Source: a virus. Taken from it: 30,754 nucleotides of DNA. The position numbers and the translations under genes were made by a program. Shown here piece by piece: positions 15,980 to 25,176 of this stretch. Where the stretch lies: positions 1 through 30,754 of IMG/VR virus record IMGVR_UViG_3300021961_000399; one strand, 5' to 3'. Every line of letters starts with the position of its first letter. Positions within the stretch are counted from its first letter, which is position 1. Under the pieces are notes generated by a model. It searched no databases, was not told where the DNA came from, and saw nothing but the letters and a program-made list of their open reading frames with translations.

Positions 15980-16843
15980 TTACCTCCCTCTAAGAAATTC
16001 AAATACTTTATTTACTGCTTCGTCTAATTGGAATGTAGCCTCTGCTCCAACTCCTGGAACAACATTTGTTGTAACCTTTTCAGGTTCATCCATTCTTGTA
16101 ATCTTGTCTAGATTAGTTAGGAATTTGTTTGCAAATATTCCACTTACTTTTCTACCACTATGTGGCAAAATTCTTTCTCCTGTAAGTTTACCAGTTTCAG
16201 GATTTACTACTTCACCTGATGGTGTTGTATCAGGCATAGGAACTGTATATTTTGTTTCATTAGGTTGATATTCTTCTGTTTCTTCCATACTCATCTCTAA
16301 TTTCATCTCTTCTTCTATTTGTGATTTCAATGCTTGTGCATCTTCATTAGTTGGGTCATTAAATTTTTCTGTTGTTAAATAATATAATTCATCTAATGAA
16401 TCTTTCCAACTATCAGAACCTTCTATTTCTTTTTGATGTAACATGTGTTTTAACATCAAAGCATGGTCCTTTAATTGTGCATCATTTTGAAACCAATTAA
16501 TAACAAATTCTCTTTGTTCAGGTGTAAATGCTCTTACATCTTCTTCACCTTCTTGTACAATTCCTGAAGATAATTGTTTTTCTTGTTCAGGTGTAACGCC
16601 TGGTATCTGTACTCCTGCTTCTTGTAATGCCATATAAATAGCAGGTGACATACTATCTACATTAGCTTGAGCTAATCCATAGGATGGAGATGTTGGGTCT
16701 TCTGCTGTATTAACAAAAGGAACACCATCTACTCTAGATTCATAAGCAAGTATAGGAACAACATATTCAACTATCTCTTCTGCTATTCCAACACTTTCTA
16801 ATGCTTCAATAACTTCTTGCGTGGTATATGCTTGTTCGTCCAT
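15980..16843 (-). CDS. Virion-associated lysozyme-like / lytic transglycosylase domain protein
   Basis: A 287-residue protein whose first ~100 residues carry the hallmark of the lysozyme-like transglycosylase fold: a glutamate at the end of a helix (E35 in ILAYESRVDG) followed by SYGLAQANV at 54-62, which matches the (S/A)-x-G-L-(F/M/A)-Q motif after the catalytic glutamate. These enzymes cut the glycan strand of peptidoglycan. The rest (100-287) is acidic and helical with a Thr/Pro-rich linker and no second domain. The start overlaps the previous stop as TAATG. In short-tailed phages such a domain is carried in an ejected virion protein and opens the cell wall for the DNA channel. Domain call is good; E35 as catalytic residue is inferred. 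Confidence 0.65.
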   Translation of the reverse strand: MDEQAYTTQEVIEALESVGIAEEIVEYVVPILAYESRVDGVPFVNTAEDPTSPSYGLAQANVDSMSPAIYMALQEAGVQIPGVTPEQEKQLSSGIVQEGEEDVRAFTPEQREFVINWFQNDAQLKDHALMLKHMLHQKEIEGSDSWKDSLDELYYLTTEKFNDPTNEDAQALKSQIEEEMKLEMSMEETEEYQPNETKYTVPMPDTTPSGEVVNPETGKLTGERILPHSGRKVSGIFANKFLTNLDKITRMDEPEKVTTNVVPGVGAEATFQLDEAVNKVFEFLRGR

Positions 16844-18276
16844 TATCCTGCAAATCCTGTTCTAGATAAAGATAAGTAATTATTTGTAAACAATCCTGCA
16901 TTTTCTCTTGCTACTGTTCTATCTTCTACAGCACCAATTCTCTTAGAATATCTTTCTTTTAAATAATCATCCATTGTGCCTGTAATATCAATTGGTTCTT
17001 TAACTCCCATTGTTTGTTTAATTTCAGTAGCAAGTGGAATAACATATACACCTGTTTTATCTTCATAAACTCTACCATCTGCTTTAGCTGCTTCATATTC
17101 GTTAAAGCCTTCTTCACCTGGTTGTGGTGCCTTATCGTATTGTTTAGTTCCAAGTATTAATTCTTTTAAGTAATTAGCATTAGTTTCTATTTCTACTTCT
17201 CTTTGTGCAGCAGTATTAGATAAGTTAACAAAGAAGTCTCCATCTTCTTTATACATTTTTGCAGTAGCTTTAAGACCATAACCACCATATAAATCATCTA
17301 ATGCTTTTTTAACTTCTGATTTACTTGGTGTTGGTTGAGCAATTGTGCTATAACCTGCAATGTTAAGAATTTCTGCTAATTGTGTTCCTGATTCATTTTG
17401 TACAATGTATTCGTTTAATGCAGAGTTCCATTGATTGGCAACATCAGGATAACCATTCTCCATATCATATTCCCAACTTCTTGAATCGTTAGCATAAGCT
17501 AATACATTCTCCATAAATTTAGCTAGGTTAGCATCCCATACACCAAGTGTTTTAGGAGCAGGTCCACCTGCTTTAATTATCATTTGTTGTATTTCAAATA
17601 AGTCATCTCTAAATTGAAATAGTCTTGTTCCATCTCCTCTAAGGTATGGTGCTTTTACATTGTCTTCTAATGCTTTACCATTTCTATCTGCATAAAATCC
17701 ATCTTTATCGTAGTAGTTTCCACCAAGAGTTAGTACATTTGAAGTTGTTGCTTGAGTACCACTATCATCCCAAGAGTATTGTGGTTCACCACCAGGTTGT
17801 ACTCCATCAAAATAGTTTTGTGTATCTTGAGATAAACTTGTTTGGAATGTAGCTAATGCTGCTTGTCTTTCTGAATCAATATTGATATACTCATCATTTT
17901 TTCCTATGACTGCATTTTTAAGTACATTTGCACCTGAAAACCTTACAGTCTTATCATTCCACTGAATATCATCTTTGAGATTTCTTATTTGATTATTTAA
18001 TACAGTAACTAAACCACTTAATTTAGTTAAATCAGTATCTTGAGTATCTCTAAAGTTTTTTATTTCTGCAATGACAGGAAGATACTCTCCAATATCACTT
18101 TCTATTAAATCATTAAGTGATAATGGATATTCTGTTTTATATTCTCTAGTCCATCCTACAAAGCCTTCCTCTGCTCCATAAGCAGGGATAATAGGTCTTG
18201 TAAACGCATCATTTATAAAGTTTTGTAACTGGTCAGGTTGATAACCTCCAACGACTAATTCAGGGTATAAGTCCAT
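16843..18276 (-). CDS. Putative virion protein of unknown function
   Basis: A 477-residue protein with a helical N-terminus (QLQNFINDAFTRPIIP), a coiled-coil-like stretch near 75-95 (TVLNNQIRNLKDDIQW), a Gly/Asp-rich middle (NVLTLGGNYYDKDGFYADRN, about 180-200), and a mixed C-terminal half ending in YLSLSRTGFAG. No membrane segment or enzyme motif is visible. It is joined by one-base overlaps (TAATG) both to the giant gene upstream and to the lysozyme-like gene downstream, so the three are translated together and probably act together in the particle. The family is not recognised. Confidence 0.5.
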   Translation of the reverse strand: MDLYPELVVGGYQPDQLQNFINDAFTRPIIPAYGAEEGFVGWTREYKTEYPLSLNDLIESDIGEYLPVIAEIKNFRDTQDTDLTKLSGLVTVLNNQIRNLKDDIQWNDKTVRFSGANVLKNAVIGKNDEYINIDSERQAALATFQTSLSQDTQNYFDGVQPGGEPQYSWDDSGTQATTSNVLTLGGNYYDKDGFYADRNGKALEDNVKAPYLRGDGTRLFQFRDDLFEIQQMIIKAGGPAPKTLGVWDANLAKFMENVLAYANDSRSWEYDMENGYPDVANQWNSALNEYIVQNESGTQLAEILNIAGYSTIAQPTPSKSEVKKALDDLYGGYGLKATAKMYKEDGDFFVNLSNTAAQREVEIETNANYLKELILGTKQYDKAPQPGEEGFNEYEAAKADGRVYEDKTGVYVIPLATEIKQTMGVKEPIDITGTMDDYLKERYSKRIGAVEDRTVARENAGLFTNNYLSLSRTGFAG

Positions 18277-21200
18277 TATTTATTCATCTTTCTTGTATTG
18301 TCAACTTCATAGAACAGTATACTATAAAATATCTGATTGAAATATGTATCAGAATAATCATTTATCAATTGCATACCAATTTCTTTTAACTGGTCTCTTA
18401 CAAATGCTGCTCTATCTGTAGTGCTATCTAATGGATATATAGTAGGAGTAGTAGCAGAAAATCTACCACCTCTCCATTCACCACCATTAATTAACACATC
18501 TTCTGCTTTTTTTCTTTCTGCAAGATACAAACTCAATGGTTCAAATTCAGGTGAGTTTCTAAGTATATCGTTCTTTTCCCAATCATATAGTTCTTCTATT
18601 GCAAGTTTAGGGTCTGAACGAACCTCACCTATTCCTAAAGATGTAAATGCTAATACGCCTGACTTTTCTTCTAATTCTCTTCTTTTCAAAGCATAGTTAC
18701 CATTTATCCATACAGTTGTTTTCTTGTTTGCTTCTGCATAAGATTGTAATTCTTTTTTATAATTTTGTAATTCTGCTTCTATCAATGTTTGTCTCATAAG
18801 CAAATCCCATTGGTCTTCTGTGTAGTATTCTCTTAAAGCATTAAAGTCATCTGACCAAACCCATTTATCATCTATTGTGTCAGGTCTTATAAAATATGCA
18901 GTTCTTGGATATGCTTTCATTACTTCATTATTTTCAGGTTTTGTCCAAAACTCTACAGCACTTTCTGTATAAGGTGTTTTAACAGATGGTTTATATTTAG
19001 ATGATGTTAATGGAATTGGATTAATACCAAACCTATCTATAAATTCACTTGTTGTAGCTTGATAATCATAATTATTCTCTATAGCCATTCTTTGATATTC
19101 TTTTGCTAGTGTTTGTGTAAACCACCAGTCACCATTTTTATCTTGTAATTCTATTCTTGGTTGTATTGCTGTAGGTAATGACCATTGTGCTAAACCTCTA
19201 ATAAGCCATTGATTATTTGCTGCTTCTGAAAACATATCAAATTGTTCTGCTGCTTTATCTTCATCTAGTGGGTCTATCAATCCTTTTGCATACATAGCAC
19301 CAAGTGTATCAATAACTGAACCTGCGTATGCTTGGTCATACTTCTCTGTGCTGTTATCTGTAAATCTTTCTTGTGTAAAGAATTTTTGTACTGATGGTTG
19401 AATAAACTGTAATACAAATTCTTCAGGGTCTTTAATGTCAGTTCTAAAATCACCTAATAATACTTTTGATATAGTTGCAGGTAATGATTTAACAACTGCA
19501 TCAAAAAACTCTAATGTCCATACAACTTTAGGTCCTACTCCTGGAAGCAATCCATTAGCAGTTACTAAGTTTAAAGCACCAAGAAAACCTGCAGGTCTTA
19601 CTCTTATTCCTTGTTCTTCTAAGTTTTCTCCAAAGAAACCTTTTTGAATTAAACCAAATGGGTCAGGATATGAGAACATTCTCTTACCTGTTACTGGGTC
19701 TTTAAAGAAATAACCTGTATCTGAATCATAAGGTTTTCCACCTTCACCTGCATCAAATGCAATTCTTGCTCTGTTAAATTTAACTGGTTGGTCAGCAAAT
19801 AATTTACCCCAAGTCTTCCATACTTCAGCACCTATTTCAGGAAAAGGAACATAACTAGAAAGCATATCTGAAAATACATGTCTTTGTGATGTAGAGTAAA
19901 GTAAATCAACTACTGATGATGCAGCTTTCTTTTGCATAATGCCCATAGCTTGTTCCATACTTGTAATCTCATTTGCAAATCCATTAATTTGTTTTAATTT
20001 ATCTACTTCATTCAAGTAATCATTAATTAATGTATCACCAAACTTAGAACCTCTTAGTGCTCTTTCTGCACCTCTAATCCATTCCATAGCTGTAGATTCA
20101 TCAAATAGTTTAAGTCCTTCTAAACCATGTTCATATAAACTTATTCTGTACAGTGGGTCACGATTTAATAAATCTGATGGTCCTGTTAAAAATAGTGTAT
20201 ATAGTGATTCCAACATCTTGTCATACTTAGCTTTTATTAAAGCACCACCACTTTCACTCAAAGCATAATCTGCAATGTTATCTAAGAAAGCAAAAGAACC
20301 TGCAATGTCATCTTGCAATATAGCTTTATCAGGTGACAATAAATCCCAAAAATCTGCATAAAACTTTTTAAGTCTTGTTGATTGTGCAATAGCTCCTCCA
20401 CCTCTAGATACTTGTCTAGTTGCTTTAGAGTTATTTACAGCTAGTTGCCAATATTCTGAATAGTCTTTTCCATTATAGAAACCACCACTCTTGTATAGTT
20501 TTTGACCCATCTTAGAACCTGTAGTTAAATCAAATTCATACAAAGGGTACATTTTATTTCCTTGATACCATCTAACTTTTGTAGCCCATTGTTCTGTAAC
20601 TATGTCACCAGTTAAAGGATTTTTAATAACAGCTTTACCACCAATTAATTTTGCCATTCTATAACCTAATGCTTCAACATTGTTTCTTAGCTGAACTGGG
20701 TCAAATAATTCTGCTTTAGCTAAATGTCCACGAGCATCAGATAGTTTTACCATTTGCTCTAACAATGCTCTACCTTCAGGTTTATAAAGTAAATACCTAA
20801 CTGTTTCATCTACACCATTGTTTGCTAAATAAATACTGACTGGATTTTGAAAATGTAATATAAATTGATGAGCTAAACTTCTTTTCCATTCTTCCTGCAA
20901 AACACCATTCACTTCTTTTTTATACATTTTGTATAAACCTTTGTATTGTGTTCTAAATTCAGGATTAACAAAATTCTTTAAAGCCTTTGATGCCATAGCA
21001 CTTAAATAACTTTCTGTAGTTGGTAACCATGAGCCATCAGGTGCTAAGTTAGCAATACCTCTTTTACCTCTTTTAATAACTTTTGCTACATCAAAGTTTG
21101 TATCATACAAAGCATTAAATATTTGTTGTACAATTACATCATCTTTGCTTACATTAGCTAATACATCTTTAGCAAACTTAGGTGATGATGGATTAATAAA

Positions 21201-24200
21201 ATCCATTTGACCCATAGTAATCTTTCCAGTTCTAGGGTCTGTAAATTCTTTGACTGCTTTAAACCAATACTTGAGGTCTGCTTGTTTAAACATCTTAGAG
21301 GAATACATTAATGCAATAGCTTCAGGTGATATATATGCACTCTTTTGTAATCCTTTAATACCAAGCAATGCAGTATTAACTAATGCTTTTTCCAATTCTT
21401 TTACTGTTGCTGTTTTAGATAAAGCAGGAATATTGACTGATACATCTAAAAACAATGCACCACCTTCACTTCTCCAACCTAATGAATGATTTTCTTTTCT
21501 AAGATAGTTTAATCTCATTTGACCTAATTCAGTATCAGGATTTAAATATTCATTAATAACTTTTTGTATTGCTTCTTTTTCAGTTAAATTATTAGTTTCA
21601 GCAATTTGTTTAATTTGTTGCTCATCAAATACATCACCTAATTTTTTATATGGACTTACACTAGAAAATACTTTGCCTGTATCTGTTCCAGTATTAATGT
21701 TGAATGAACCACCTGCTTTATTATTTAATATTGCATCTGAAGCACCATCAACAAATACTTTGCCTTTGTTGCTTTTAAGTGGTGTTAACTTCATATCTCT
21801 ATAATCATTAAAAATAAAATCTCTACCATCTTCATTATTTTTTAATATCCAAGATACAAAATCATCACTAGCCATTCCTTCTTCATTAATACCAACTCTT
21901 AGATTTTTCATAATCTTTTCTATTTGTGGATATTCTGCTGATGCAGCTTGTACAAAATCTTTACCAAGGAAACCTTCTACAAATTCTTTTTCTTTCTTTA
22001 ATATTCTTGTAGCCCATAAAGTATCGTTGTTTACATTTTTGTAATCTAATACTTCTCCACCTGCCCACTTCAAAGCAATGTATTGAAATGGGTGTGCAAG
22101 AGAACCTCTGCTACCACTCATAATTACACGCAATGCTTCTTCAGGTGCAACACGAGTTGTTAAAGCACCTCTTAACATCCATACTGGTTTTAATACTCTT
22201 TGCATTAAATATTCTTGATACAAGTAATCAAATGTTTCACTAGCTCCACCACCACCAATACTTGGTTTACCAGTTCTTACACTTGTTTTAAATCCTGTCT
22301 TTTTTAATCCAAGCCTTCTTAACACTGCGTCACTTATATCAACAGTATCTTGTTTTAAATAATCTCTTAACTTACTTCCTTTTTTACCAATAATTTTTCT
22401 TATAGCAGGAAATGCTTTTTCTAATTCTTGATAATCAATTAAGCTAATATAATTTTCTGCAAACTCTGATAACATTTGTGCAGTAGGTGTAGCTTCATAA
22501 ACTGTTTTACCTTTTTTATCTACATAAGTTCTAAACTTAGTTCCAGGAAACGCTAATGGTTGTCCTGTTTCAGATACAAAATATTTTTTAATATCAATAG
22601 ATTCATCTGCTAAAAATGTCATTACTTCTTTTAAAAATATTTCTTCTTCTTTTAAATCAGGATTTTTCTTTATTATTTCAGGAACTATATCTTGATAAAT
22701 ATTTCTAATTACTTCACCTATATCTTCAGTATTTTGAGCGTCCATAATTTGCTTAAGATATTTACCTCTTTGTTCAAGATTTAATCTACCTGACTTCATA
22801 ATGCCATCTATGTTTCTAGCTGTTTCACCAATTTCTTTCATTGACGCATATTTTCCTGGAGCTAAATCAAAATATTTTCTAATACGATAAGGTAACGCAT
22901 TTCTTAACTCACCATTGATACCAATAATTCCTGAAAACACATCATCTTGTGCTTTAGGGTCAAACGCTGCTCTTAGTTTAGAAATACCTATACGAAGTGG
23001 TGCAATATCTGTGTATTCACCAGTTAACTTCTTTGCAAGTATATTTGCTGTTTCAGGAATTAAATTTGGTTTAATTGGTAATCTTAATCCAGTAGCTTTA
23101 CCTTCAGTAAGAACTTGTACAATCTCATCAGTTATACCAAATCTAATTCTTAATGCGTCATCCATTCCTGCTAAGTTTCCATTATTAAGCAATGAAGTAA
23201 GAACAGTTTTCATATCTTCTGCATTATCAATAGAGTTAAATAGTCTAAGTATTCTTGGGTCTATCTTTCTAAATTCAGGAATATCCATTAGTGCTGCCAT
23301 TCCTGCATCACCTTTAGTATCTGCCATAGCTTGTAATAATTTTTGTCCACGCTTTGTTTCTAATACTTGTGCTGCAGTTCTACCAAACTGTAATCTTCTA
23401 GCTTCTTTAGCTGTAATTGCTTCTACAGTTCCATTAGGCAATGTAATTTTTCCACCTGCAATTGTTTTATATAATCTTGGAAGTAATGGTAAATTATCTG
23501 CTGCTTCAGCTAATGCTTTACCTGTTTTAAACAATGCTTGTTCATCAGCAGTAACCATGCTTCTTAATCCAACTTTTGCACCACTTAACCAGTTAAGACC
23601 ATAGTTAACAGGGTCACCAAATATTCTAAAAGTACCATCAATAACAGCAGAACCTAAAGCATATCCCATATCTTCTTTTGAAAAGAATTGACCTGCAACA
23701 AATCTACCTGGAGATATATCTACATCTCCTGCAACTCTTGTTCTAGCTTTAAATTGATTTTCTTGTTTTTCATAATCTATAGTGATAGGTCTTCCATACT
23801 TCTGTACTGATTGTGCGTATGATGATTCCTCTGAATAACCTTGTCTTCTTAAATCTCTATATCCTTGTGTTTCTTCTATTGGTGTAGAGTTAGCAAAATA
23901 ACCTTGACCTAAGTTAAGTGGTCTTCCTGCTTTTATTTCATCCCATGCTTGATTAAACTCTGTTGGTCCATAAGAATCTTTTGTATCTTTATAAGCATTT
24001 GCAAATTTATCACCATATAAAGTTTTTCTTATTCTGTCAGCAGCTTTATCACCATCTACTCCAGGAATAAATGATGCTACACCTGTTAAACCACCAATAG
24101 CTAAGTTACCTGCAACTGCTTGTGCTACATTCATATCTGTTTTTTGTGCAGCTACAACTGTTGATTTAAAGTTTCTTGATATTGGTTGAAATCCTATGTC

Positions 24201-24530
24201 TAATAACAATGAACCTAATTGTGTAGCTCTTTTTAATTTATTAACATTTTGCGTTTTAGCTACATTTTGTTTTATATAAACTTCATTATTTCTTTTAGCA
24301 AGTTCTAAAGCTAATGGACTATCTGCTTCTACACCAAACATACCTGCATACATTGCAAGTTTTGGATTCATATTTGGATAGTTTCTTGATATATCAGCAA
24401 CACGCTGTGCTACATCAGGAGTAATTGTATTTTTAAAAAACTCTATTTCATTTAAGTTAGCTGTAGTTTGCTTTCCTAAGTACTCTTCTAATTCAGGAGG
24501 AGCTCCAAATAATGCTCTATAGTCTGCCAT
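18276..24530 (-). CDS. Giant putative internal (ejected) virion protein, 2084 residues
   Basis: By far the largest gene of the window, 6.3 kb in one unbroken frame. The product is mostly helical with many basic and aromatic residues. Hydrophobic, glycine-rich patches near 145-165 (NLAIGGLTGVASFIPGV), 290-310 and 1715-1775 (LNLVTANGLLPGVGPK) could insert in membranes. There are no repeats, and no polymerase motif, MuF or lysozyme signature that I can see. Giant proteins between portal and capsid genes in short-tailed phages are usually packaged in the head and injected with the genome (T7 gp16, N4 virion RNA polymerase). Unlike N4, no RNA polymerase motifs were found by eye. The role as an ejected protein is inferred from size, composition and order. 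Confidence 0.6.
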   Translation of the reverse strand: MADYRALFGAPPELEEYLGKQTTANLNEIEFFKNTITPDVAQRVADISRNYPNMNPKLAMYAGMFGVEADSPLALELAKRNNEVYIKQNVAKTQNVNKLKRATQLGSLLLDIGFQPISRNFKSTVVAAQKTDMNVAQAVAGNLAIGGLTGVASFIPGVDGDKAADRIRKTLYGDKFANAYKDTKDSYGPTEFNQAWDEIKAGRPLNLGQGYFANSTPIEETQGYRDLRRQGYSEESSYAQSVQKYGRPITIDYEKQENQFKARTRVAGDVDISPGRFVAGQFFSKEDMGYALGSAVIDGTFRIFGDPVNYGLNWLSGAKVGLRSMVTADEQALFKTGKALAEAADNLPLLPRLYKTIAGGKITLPNGTVEAITAKEARRLQFGRTAAQVLETKRGQKLLQAMADTKGDAGMAALMDIPEFRKIDPRILRLFNSIDNAEDMKTVLTSLLNNGNLAGMDDALRIRFGITDEIVQVLTEGKATGLRLPIKPNLIPETANILAKKLTGEYTDIAPLRIGISKLRAAFDPKAQDDVFSGIIGINGELRNALPYRIRKYFDLAPGKYASMKEIGETARNIDGIMKSGRLNLEQRGKYLKQIMDAQNTEDIGEVIRNIYQDIVPEIIKKNPDLKEEEIFLKEVMTFLADESIDIKKYFVSETGQPLAFPGTKFRTYVDKKGKTVYEATPTAQMLSEFAENYISLIDYQELEKAFPAIRKIIGKKGSKLRDYLKQDTVDISDAVLRRLGLKKTGFKTSVRTGKPSIGGGGASETFDYLYQEYLMQRVLKPVWMLRGALTTRVAPEEALRVIMSGSRGSLAHPFQYIALKWAGGEVLDYKNVNNDTLWATRILKKEKEFVEGFLGKDFVQAASAEYPQIEKIMKNLRVGINEEGMASDDFVSWILKNNEDGRDFIFNDYRDMKLTPLKSNKGKVFVDGASDAILNNKAGGSFNINTGTDTGKVFSSVSPYKKLGDVFDEQQIKQIAETNNLTEKEAIQKVINEYLNPDTELGQMRLNYLRKENHSLGWRSEGGALFLDVSVNIPALSKTATVKELEKALVNTALLGIKGLQKSAYISPEAIALMYSSKMFKQADLKYWFKAVKEFTDPRTGKITMGQMDFINPSSPKFAKDVLANVSKDDVIVQQIFNALYDTNFDVAKVIKRGKRGIANLAPDGSWLPTTESYLSAMASKALKNFVNPEFRTQYKGLYKMYKKEVNGVLQEEWKRSLAHQFILHFQNPVSIYLANNGVDETVRYLLYKPEGRALLEQMVKLSDARGHLAKAELFDPVQLRNNVEALGYRMAKLIGGKAVIKNPLTGDIVTEQWATKVRWYQGNKMYPLYEFDLTTGSKMGQKLYKSGGFYNGKDYSEYWQLAVNNSKATRQVSRGGGAIAQSTRLKKFYADFWDLLSPDKAILQDDIAGSFAFLDNIADYALSESGGALIKAKYDKMLESLYTLFLTGPSDLLNRDPLYRISLYEHGLEGLKLFDESTAMEWIRGAERALRGSKFGDTLINDYLNEVDKLKQINGFANEITSMEQAMGIMQKKAASSVVDLLYSTSQRHVFSDMLSSYVPFPEIGAEVWKTWGKLFADQPVKFNRARIAFDAGEGGKPYDSDTGYFFKDPVTGKRMFSYPDPFGLIQKGFFGENLEEQGIRVRPAGFLGALNLVTANGLLPGVGPKVVWTLEFFDAVVKSLPATISKVLLGDFRTDIKDPEEFVLQFIQPSVQKFFTQERFTDNSTEKYDQAYAGSVIDTLGAMYAKGLIDPLDEDKAAEQFDMFSEAANNQWLIRGLAQWSLPTAIQPRIELQDKNGDWWFTQTLAKEYQRMAIENNYDYQATTSEFIDRFGINPIPLTSSKYKPSVKTPYTESAVEFWTKPENNEVMKAYPRTAYFIRPDTIDDKWVWSDDFNALREYYTEDQWDLLMRQTLIEAELQNYKKELQSYAEANKKTTVWINGNYALKRRELEEKSGVLAFTSLGIGEVRSDPKLAIEELYDWEKNDILRNSPEFEPLSLYLAERKKAEDVLINGGEWRGGRFSATTPTIYPLDSTTDRAAFVRDQLKEIGMQLINDYSDTYFNQIFYSILFYEVDNTRKMNK

Positions 24531-24971
24531 TTATATTCCAAAAAAGTTTTGTGGATTTGCTTCAATTGCATCTTCATCTAAAAAATCTTCTAACATTAAT
24601 TCATCAAATATAGGGTCTTTAGTTATTTGTTTAGCTACTGTTAGAAAATTCATAAGTGTATCTGTAGGTATTCCTTCAGGACCATTAGCTCCTGCTCCTA
24701 TTGGAATGCCACTTGTAATTGGTTCAAATGGTCTATTAGTTGGTGCAGATAAATTAATTGGTCTGCCCATTACTTGAGGTCTTGCTCCTGATGGTGCAGT
24801 AGGTTCACTAGGAACTGGTGTTGCAATAGCTGCTGTTTGTGCTGCTAGTTCAGTACTTTGTCCTGTTGGGTCGCCTTCTTTTCTTGGTGGTACAACAATA
24901 TCTTGATAAGCTCCACCACCAGTTAAATCTGTAGCTTGTGCAAGTTCAGGTCTTTTAGGTTTTCTACCCAT
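24531..24971 (-). CDS. Small proline/alanine-rich protein between portal and giant virion protein
   Basis: A 146-residue protein. It starts with a basic MGRKPKRPE, then a long disordered Pro/Thr/Ala/Gly-rich linker (about 25-90), and ends in an acidic helical part (PIFDELMLEDFLDEDAIEA). I chose the ATG at 24971 because AGGAG lies 5 bases before it; ATG codons a few residues upstream lack such a site. The start lies inside the last codons of the 70-residue gene. This flexible, bipolar build suits a head-assembly cofactor or a linker between portal and internal proteins, which is inference. Confidence 0.55.
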   Translation of the reverse strand: MGRKPKRPELAQATDLTGGGAYQDIVVPPRKEGDPTGQSTELAAQTAAIATPVPSEPTAPSGARPQVMGRPINLSAPTNRPFEPITSGIPIGAGANGPEGIPTDTLMNFLTVAKQITKDPIFDELMLEDFLDEDAIEANPQNFFGI

Positions 24972-25176
24972 AATACTCCTCATCATCATCAGGTGGACTT
25001 ACATCAAATCCCACACTAAAATTTAACCATACTCCTGGTATAGGAGTTGGTATTAACATATTAGCAAATGGAACATCACCTACATCAAACTTACCTCTTT
25101 TTGGGTAATCATCATTGATGTTTTCATCCCAATCTTCTGAATTAATTATATTCCAAAATTTTGTTTCATTCTCCAA
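24964..25176 (-). CDS. Small acidic protein next to the portal
   Basis: A 70-residue acidic protein (WDENINDDYPKRG near 16-28, ending in PPDDDEEYYG) with a short hydrophobic centre (FANMLIPTPIPGVWLNFSVG). It overlaps the portal gene by 11 bases upstream and the next gene by 8 bases downstream, so it is coupled on both sides, and its final codons form the ribosome site of the next gene. No domain is recognised. DNA-like acidity and position suggest a small head-assembly factor. Confidence 0.55.
   Translation of the reverse strand: MENETKFWNIINSEDWDENINDDYPKRGKFDVGDVPFANMLIPTPIPGVWLNFSVGFDVSPPDDDEEYYG

Noticed and set aside
22915-23604. 229-codon plus-strand frame opposite the giant gene
   Set aside because: It lies wholly inside the 2084-residue gene, is a low-complexity S/A/I/P-rich translation of the complementary codons, and has no ribosome site or partner; it is an antisense shadow.
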